From NCBI RefSeq assembly GCF_900101095.1, contig NZ_FNFM01000002.1, forward strand, positions 434,001 through 498,000: 64,000 nucleotides of DNA. Reading direction: 5' to 3'. This DNA is from Actinopolyspora mzabensis. Lineage in GTDB: Bacteria > Actinomycetota > Actinomycetes > Mycobacteriales > Pseudonocardiaceae. The number at the start of each line of letters is the position of its first letter. Position 1 is the stretch's first letter. The notes under the pieces were generated by a model that ran no database searches, had not been told where the DNA came from, and saw only the letters and a list, made by a program, of their open reading frames with translations. Below, piece after piece: positions 59,329 through 64,000 of the stretch. The position numbers and the translations under genes were made by a program.

Positions 59329-60006
59329 ATGCACGGTGAGATGGCGGCAATGCACATGCCACTTTTACCCATGTGGTTACGAATCGTGTGGGCCTTGGCA
59401 CTTTTCGTGGTGATCGTGGTGCACGCCGGCCACCTGGTCGCGATGTCCGGACAACACCGCGCCTGGCACGCGGGGCACACGGTCATGGCAGCGGGAATGG
59501 CCGTGATGTATCTGTTCCCGCGCATGGCGAACCCGGAGCTGTACCGGATCGGCCTTGCCCTGTTCGTGCTCGTGACGCTCACGCAGGCCGCCCTCACCGT
59601 CGCTTTCCGCGTCCGGGAGGGCGCGCTCAACCCGCTGTGGCTGTTGTCCACGGTGGACATGGCGGCGATGGCCTACATGCTGCTGGCGCCCACGGCACGC
59701 CCCGACTGGCTGAACTGGGCGTTCGTGGTCTACCTGACCTGCCAGGCGGTGGCCTACGGCGTGGGAGCATGGGACCGACTTCCGGTGTTCGACCACCGGG
59801 TTCCGGCCACCGTCGCCACCCCCTCCACCCCGGCGGCGGAACCCGTCCGGCAGCACGAGCACGGGGTGACACCACTGACGGCCGAACCCGCGCCCGACCC
59901 GGCGGCGGGGCCGGTGGTGGGACTGGTCGCGCACTCCACCGTGGGAGTGCGGGTGACGCTGGCAGTGATGGCGGCGAGCATGGCCTACATGATCGCCGTC
60001 ATGTAG
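59329..60006 (+). CDS. DUF5134-like integral membrane protein of the copper cluster
   Basis: A 225-residue protein with about five membrane helices. The N-terminus (MHGEMAAMHMPLLPMWLR) and the first helices (VVIVVHAGHLVAMSGQHRAWHAGHTVMAAGMAVMY) are strikingly rich in Met and His, as is a later DHRVPAT/QHEH loop, suggesting copper binding. It resembles the actinobacterial DUF5134 family. It starts a three-gene plus-strand operon with CtaG-like and CopA genes. A role in copper handling is inferred from composition and context. Confidence 0.7.
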   Translation: MHGEMAAMHMPLLPMWLRIVWALALFVVIVVHAGHLVAMSGQHRAWHAGHTVMAAGMAVMYLFPRMANPELYRIGLALFVLVTLTQAALTVAFRVREGALNPLWLLSTVDMAAMAYMLLAPTARPDWLNWAFVVYLTCQAVAYGVGAWDRLPVFDHRVPATVATPSTPAAEPVRQHEHGVTPLTAEPAPDPAAGPVVGLVAHSTVGVRVTLAVMAASMAYMIAVM

Positions 60007-60021
60007 CGGAAAGCGAGGACG

Positions 60022-61179
60022 ATGTCGGCGGTGACCCCCCTGACCTGGTCGAACGCACTGACCAGTTGGCAGCTCTCGCCCTGGGACGGGCTCGTGGTGC
60101 TGCTGGCCGTGGCCTACCTCGTGGGACTGCTCCGGTACCGGCAAATCGGCCGCTGGCCGATCCGGCGCTCCGTCGCCTTCCTGGGCGGGCTGTTCGCACT
60201 GGTCTTGGCGGTCAACAGCGCGATCGGCGTCTACAGCGAAGCCCTGACCTGGGTACACATGGTCCAGCACCTGGTGCTGATCATGGCGGTGCCGATCCTG
60301 CTGATCGTGGGACGCCCACTGGAACTCTGGGTCGCGGCGGGCGGAACCAACGCATCAGGACGGCTGGAGAGCGCGCTGCGAAGCCGGACCGTGAACGCGC
60401 TCACCCACCCGGCGACCTCGTTCGTGTACTACACCGCCGTGCTGGTGGTCACCCACCTGACGGTGTTCGCGCAGCTGCGGCTGGAGCACGAGTGGCTGCG
60501 GCACTTCGAGATCGTGCTGTACCTGACCAGCGGTTACCTGCTCTTCCTTCCCGTGCTCGGCAGCGAACCACTCCGGTGGCGGCGCTTCCCCCATCCGCTG
60601 CGCGTGGTGCTGCTGATGGCGGGGATGCTGCCGGACACCCTGGTCGGCGTGGTGCTGATGATGTCCCCCAGTCCCATCGCACCGGGTTATCGCCTGGCCC
60701 GTCCCGACTGGGGACCGACGCTGCTGGACGACCAGCACCTCGCCGGAGCGATCATGTGGTTCTTCGGTGACGCCACCATGGCCGTGCTGGCACTGATCAC
60801 CGTCGGGGTTTGGCTGCGCTCCCGCGGCCCGGAAGCGGGCTTCGGCACGTGGTTGGAGTCCGCGCGCCGCAGCGCGCTGGCCCACACCGCCTCGGGTACC
60901 GCTCCCGCGCTGCGCGACTCCGCCGATGTGGACGCCGACGAGCAGGCGCTGGCCGACTACAACGCCATGCTCGCCCGGCTGCACCAGGGCACGGAACCAA
61001 ACCAGGGCACTGCGTCAAACCAGGGCACTGCGTCAAGCCAGGGCACGGGGGCGAACCGGGGCGACGGGCGGCAAGCCCCGGACGGTTCCACCGTCGAGAC
61101 CGCCCGAGCGGATCCCCCCGCGGCCGAGGACAGTAGCGGGGAGACACGGCACGAGCGGCCGGAACGGGGGAGCGGATGA
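60022..61179 (+). CDS. ctaG: CtaG/caa3-type cytochrome oxidase assembly-like protein
   Basis: A 385-residue membrane protein with about seven helices related to the caa3-type CtaG and copper resistance CopD families. Conserved segments are VYSEALTWVHMVQHLVLIMAVPILLIVGRP (about 73-102) with the typical HMVQH, and DDQHLAGAIMWFFGD with a conserved His near residue 238. The C-terminal tail of about 100 residues is disordered and holds a six-residue repeat (NQGTAS) encoded by an 18-bp tandem repeat. Such proteins deliver or sequester copper for oxidase assembly. The stop overlaps the CopA start as ATGA. Confidence 0.85.
   Translation: MSAVTPLTWSNALTSWQLSPWDGLVVLLAVAYLVGLLRYRQIGRWPIRRSVAFLGGLFALVLAVNSAIGVYSEALTWVHMVQHLVLIMAVPILLIVGRPLELWVAAGGTNASGRLESALRSRTVNALTHPATSFVYYTAVLVVTHLTVFAQLRLEHEWLRHFEIVLYLTSGYLLFLPVLGSEPLRWRRFPHPLRVVLLMAGMLPDTLVGVVLMMSPSPIAPGYRLARPDWGPTLLDDQHLAGAIMWFFGDATMAVLALITVGVWLRSRGPEAGFGTWLESARRSALAHTASGTAPALRDSADVDADEQALADYNAMLARLHQGTEPNQGTASNQGTASSQGTGANRGDGRQAPDGSTVETARADPPAAEDSSGETRHERPERGSG
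60983..61040. repeat. 18-bp tandem repeat in the ctaG-like tail
   Basis: Two identical units ACCAGGGCACTGCGTCAA (61001-61018, 61019-61036) are flanked by two partial units. They encode NQGTAS-type hexapeptides in the disordered C-terminus. Confidence 0.85.
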
Positions 61180-63518
61180 CTTCGGTGGCACCGTCCGAGG
61201 AGTCACACTCCGAGGGTTACTCGGTGGACCTGGCCGTCACGGGGATGACCTGCGCCGCGTGCGCGACGCGGGTGCAGCGCAAGCTCAACAAGCTCGACGG
61301 CGTGTCGGCCAGTGTCAACTACGCCACCGAGAAGGCCACCGTCGAGGCGTCGAACGAGGTGGCGCTCGAACGACTGCTGAAGCAGGTCGAGACCGCGGGA
61401 TACGGCGCCGAGGTGATCCGACCCGACAGTCCGGAGGACGGCGACCCTGCCGAACGGGTCCGCTACCTGTGGCGCCGCCTGGTGGTGGCGCTGCTGTGCG
61501 GGGTGCCGCTGGCCGACCTGTCGATCACGCTGGCCCTGACCCCCTCACTGCGGTTTCCGGGGTGGCCGTGGGTGTTGCTGGCGCTGACGCTGCCGGTGGC
61601 CACCTGGTGCGCCTGGCCCTTCCACCGCCAGGCGCTGGTGCAGGCCCGCCACGGAACCACCTCCATGGACACCCTGGTCTCCATCGGCATCCTGGCGTCC
61701 GCCTGCTGGTCGGGATACACGATCTTCGCCTATCGGGAGACAACGACCGGTGACCGGGGCCTGACGGGGCTGCTGCTGGAACCCGCCGGGTCGGTGTACC
61801 TGGACGTGGCGGCCGCGGTCACCGTGTTCATGCTCGCCGGACGGCTGCTCGAGGCCAAGGCCAAACAGCGCGCGGGCGGTGCGCTGCACGCCCTGGCCGC
61901 GCTCGGTGCCAAGGACGTCGCGGTGCTGGACCGGGACGGCAACGAGAGTCGGGTGCCGGTCGAGCGGCTGCGGCGCGAGGACCACTTCACGGTTCGCCCC
62001 GGTGAGACCGTGGCCACCGACGGCGAGGTGCTGCGCGGGCACGGCACCGTGGACACCAGCGCGATGAGCGGCGAACCGGTCCCGGTCGAAGCGTCGGCGG
62101 GTGACGAAGTCGTGGGAGGCACCATCCTCACGAGCGGCCGCCTGGTGGTGCGGGCCACCCGCGTCGGCGAGGAGACCCAACTCGCCCGGCTGCGGGGGCT
62201 GGTCGAGCGGGCGCAGCACGACAAGGCCCGGACGCAGCGGCTGGCCGACCGGATCTCCGGCTGGTTCGTACCCGCCGTCGGCGTGCTGGCCGCGCTGACT
62301 CTGCTGAGCTGGTGGCTGCTCGAGGCGCCGCCGGAACGAGCCTTCAGCGCCGCGCTGACCGTGCTGATCATCGCCTGCCCCTGTGCGCTGGGGCTTGCCA
62401 CCCCCACCGCGCTGCTGGCCGCCACGGGACGAGGTGCGCAGCTGGGGATCTTCATCAAGGGGCACCGGGCCCTGGAGTCCGCCCGTGCGATCGACACCGT
62501 GGTGCTGGACAAGACCGGCACCCTGACCACCGGCAGGATGGCCGTGGTCGACCTGCGCACCACCTCGGACACCGACACCGCCACGGTGCTGCGGCTGGCG
62601 GGCGCCGTGGAGGACGCCTGCGAACACGCCGTGGCTCGGGCGATCAGCACGCTGGCCGGGGAGGAACTCGGGCGGCCGGAGCCGGTCGCCGACTTCACCA
62701 GCCTCTCCGGTCTGGGCGCGGCCGGGACGGTGGCGGGCCGTTCGGTGCTGGTGGGGTCGGCCAGGCTGCTGCGGGAGCGCGGCAGCGAGCTGCCCGAGGA
62801 GCTCGAAGCCAGGCGGGTGGCTTGGGAGAGCCAGGGGCGCACCACGGTGGCCGTGGCGGTGGACGGCCAAGCGCGGGGGATCTTCGCCCTGACCGACACG
62901 GTCAAGCCCTCGGCGGCTCGCATGGTCGCTGAACTGCACCGGCTCGGGCTGCGCACGGTGCTGCTCTCCGGGGACAACACCGCCACGGTGCGGGCGGTCG
63001 CCGAGCGGGTGGGTATCGACGAGACCCTGGCGGAGGTACTGCCGGCGGACAAGGCGGCCACCATCGCGGGACTGCGGGAGCAGGGCCGCACCGTCGCCAT
63101 GGTCGGCGACGGGATCAACGACGCTCCCGCACTCGCCGGTGCCGATCTCGGGATCGCCGTCATCTCCGGTACCGATGTGGCGCTGGACGCGGCCGACCTG
63201 TTGCTCGTGCGGGACCAGCTGGAGATCGTCCCCGAGTCGATCAGCCTGGCTCGCCGGACGTTGCGGACCATCCGGGGCAACCTGGCCTGGGCCTTCGGCT
63301 ACAACCTCGCCGCGCTGCCGCTGGCCGCCCTCGGACTGCTCAACCCGCTGATCGCCGCGGCGGCCATGGCGTTGTCCTCGCTGTTCGTGGTCACCAACAG
63401 CCTGCGGCTGCGCAGGTTCGGCACCGAATCGCCCCGTCGGGAAGCGACTCCGGACGAATCTTCCACCGACGGCTCACCGGTGGACGGAACCCGGCCGGGA
63501 GGCGCACTCACCCCCTAA
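61176..63518 (+). CDS. copA: copper-translocating P-type ATPase
   Basis: A 780-residue P1B-type ATPase that exports Cu(I). One N-terminal heavy-metal domain carries MTCAAC (Cys26, Cys29). The transmembrane metal site is CPC (401-403, ACPCALGLATPTA), the phosphorylated Asp445 is in DKTGTLTTG, a TGES-like AMSGEPVPVE loop is at about 290-299, the HP motif is in EHAVARA, and the hinge is GDGINDAPALAGAD (about 644-657). The YN and MxxSS residues of Cu(I) pumps (FGYNLAALPLAALG, AMALSSLFVVTNSLRL) are present. It is translationally coupled to the CtaG-like gene; copper induction is likely, though no CsoR gene adjoins. Confidence 0.95.
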   Translation: MTSVAPSEESHSEGYSVDLAVTGMTCAACATRVQRKLNKLDGVSASVNYATEKATVEASNEVALERLLKQVETAGYGAEVIRPDSPEDGDPAERVRYLWRRLVVALLCGVPLADLSITLALTPSLRFPGWPWVLLALTLPVATWCAWPFHRQALVQARHGTTSMDTLVSIGILASACWSGYTIFAYRETTTGDRGLTGLLLEPAGSVYLDVAAAVTVFMLAGRLLEAKAKQRAGGALHALAALGAKDVAVLDRDGNESRVPVERLRREDHFTVRPGETVATDGEVLRGHGTVDTSAMSGEPVPVEASAGDEVVGGTILTSGRLVVRATRVGEETQLARLRGLVERAQHDKARTQRLADRISGWFVPAVGVLAALTLLSWWLLEAPPERAFSAALTVLIIACPCALGLATPTALLAATGRGAQLGIFIKGHRALESARAIDTVVLDKTGTLTTGRMAVVDLRTTSDTDTATVLRLAGAVEDACEHAVARAISTLAGEELGRPEPVADFTSLSGLGAAGTVAGRSVLVGSARLLRERGSELPEELEARRVAWESQGRTTVAVAVDGQARGIFALTDTVKPSAARMVAELHRLGLRTVLLSGDNTATVRAVAERVGIDETLAEVLPADKAATIAGLREQGRTVAMVGDGINDAPALAGADLGIAVISGTDVALDAADLLLVRDQLEIVPESISLARRTLRTIRGNLAWAFGYNLAALPLAALGLLNPLIAAAAMALSSLFVVTNSLRLRRFGTESPRREATPDESSTDGSPVDGTRPGGALTP

Positions 63519-63559
63519 CGACGCGGCACCCAGTAACGGGGTACCGCTCGAACGGCGTC

Positions 63560-63575
63560 GATTTCTCGCGAAATC
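63560..63575. repeat. GATTTC palindrome copy
   Basis: GATTTCTCGCGAAATC, perfect form, 41 bases after the copA stop. Confidence 0.85.
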
Positions 63576-63611
63576 GCGGGGTGGGCGGGGCAGTACGGCC
63601 TCGGCGGTGTC

Positions 63612-63627
63612 GATTTCTCGCGAAATC
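63612..63627. repeat. GATTTC palindrome copy
   Basis: GATTTCTCGCGAAATC, perfect form, second of a pair and the distal end of the composite element E. Confidence 0.85.
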
Positions 63628-63696
63628 GCCGCGCCACCGACGCAGGGCGAGCTCCCACCACCCTCGCAGGCAGAGCTCCGACCACCCTGGCCCTCG

Positions 63697-63809
63697 GCAC
63701 CGCCGCGGGTTCTCCCGTGCGGCTCTCGCGAGGACGCCCCCGACGTTGTGTAGTGACTACCCGATGTCGGGGGAGCCGCAGCGAGAGCCGTGCGAGAGGT
63801 TCCGCCACC
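63697..63809 (-). repeat. 3'-end nested-hairpin element, copy E
   Basis: Full copy with arms CGGCTCTCGC (63720-63729) and GCGAGAGCCG (63781-63790). The inner hairpin is slightly altered (GTGTAGTGACTACCC). The core GTGGCGGAACCTC on the minus strand lies 44 bases after the clpB stop. The upstream block 63650-63697 matches the corresponding parts of copies A and B. Confidence 0.88.
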
Positions 63810-63852
63810 CGCACCGCCAGGCAAACGGGCGGCAGCGAACTCCACCAAGAGC

Positions 63853-64000
63853 TCACTCCGAGTTCACGGTGAGACCGTTGTCCTCGGTGGCCGCATCGAC
63901 CGTCACCTTGTCGCCATCCTTGATGTCACCGGCCAGCAGCTTGCGGGACAGCTCGTCACCGATGGCCGACTCCACCAGCCGCCGCAGCGGCCGAGCGCCG
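63853..64000 (-). CDS. clpB: ClpB chaperone, C-terminal end (cut by window)
   Basis: Only the last 48 codons are present. The sequence GARPLRRLVESAIGDELSRK followed by LLAGDIKDGDKVTVDAAT is the typical C-terminal D2 small domain of the ClpB disaggregase, where the GARPLRR Arg residues act as sensor 2. The gene continues beyond the right edge. Identification rests on this short but highly characteristic region. Confidence 0.88.
   Translation of the reverse strand, partial: GARPLRRLVESAIGDELSRKLLAGDIKDGDKVTVDAATEDNGLTVNSE

Noticed and set aside
57048-59660. 870-codon minus-strand frame joining the TDT transporter to sequence antisense to LysR
   Set aside because: Only the last 375 codons match the transporter family and start at an ATG with a good ribosome site. 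The upstream part is antisense to LysR.
1-64000. search for tRNA, rRNA, transposase, integrase or phage genes
   Set aside because: No cloverleaf with a TTC-loop pattern, rRNA segment, DDE transposase or recombinase motif was noticed by eye. A covariance search would be needed to exclude a missed tRNA.

Overview
The window is a high-GC actinobacterial chromosome segment. The gene content points to the Pseudonocardiaceae, with an Actinopolyspora- or Saccharopolyspora-like organism as my best guess. The evidence is an XRE/DUF5753-DUF397 pair, a DUF3558 lipoprotein beside a coiled-coil ESX-like protein, GTP-type PEP carboxykinase, SigE-family sigma factors, DUF3151, GPP34 proteins, many GTG starts and many acidic proteins. 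No rRNA, tRNA, transposase or integrase was seen. The genus is an inference, not a match.

Layout. 0.1-4.7 kb is accessory: three small overlapping genes, a divergent HTH/DUF397 pair, and two very short type I-E-like CRISPR arrays (1 and 2 spacers, no cas genes) lying in two copies of the same cassette. The second cassette carries a decayed DUF397 tail. DUF3558 and ESX-like genes lie between the arrays, and an antitoxin-tail protein follows. 4.9-6.9 kb has a siderophore-interacting protein with two iron boxes and a divergent acidic DxDxDG protein. 7.3-12.4 kb has pckG and a complete polar amino acid ABC importer. 12.8-15.9 kb has an M20 peptidase and two tandem GPP34 paralogues. 16.4-20.3 kb is an E1alpha-E1beta-E2 oxoacid dehydrogenase operon. 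20.6-26.8 kb has a flavin/F420-type split-barrel protein, an acyl-CoA dehydrogenase/SCP2/TetR cluster, an MBL hydrolase and a DUF2334 protein. 27-40 kb interleaves purine genes (purC, purB, purD, purA) with regulators, an SMR pump, a SigE-type sigma factor with a putative partner, threonine aldolase, an ArsR-VOC pair and a secreted GDPD. 40-49 kb has a secreted HNH protein, a FUSC transporter, DUF3151, YciI, an ECF sigma factor, nagA with a dre-like site, a DUF368 transporter, an RNA methyltransferase and pyrE. 49-63.5 kb has GNAT, methyltransferase, SDR, TetR/MFS, a hydrolase/CGNR regulator pair, TDT/LysR, and a copper cluster (DUF5134-like, CtaG-like, CopA). The right edge cuts the C-terminus of clpB.

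The most unusual feature is a network of dispersed 3'-end elements. Five full copies of a ~110 bp nested-hairpin element and about four divergent ones share the core GTGGCGGAACCTC, placed 33-44 bases after a stop codon and always in the same orientation relative to the preceding gene. A second family, the 16-bp palindrome GATTTCTCGCGAAATC and variants, occurs about twelve times, also in 3' intergenic regions. Three loci join both into a composite of about 200 bp. These look like structured 3'-UTR or REP-like elements that may act in termination or RNA processing.

Regulation seen directly: clear inverted-repeat operators sit between or upstream of several regulator/target pairs (SCP2/TetR, SMR/TetR, ArsR/VOC, TetR/MFS, hydrolase/CGNR), IdeR/DmdR-like iron boxes precede the siderophore gene, and a DasR-like site precedes nagA.
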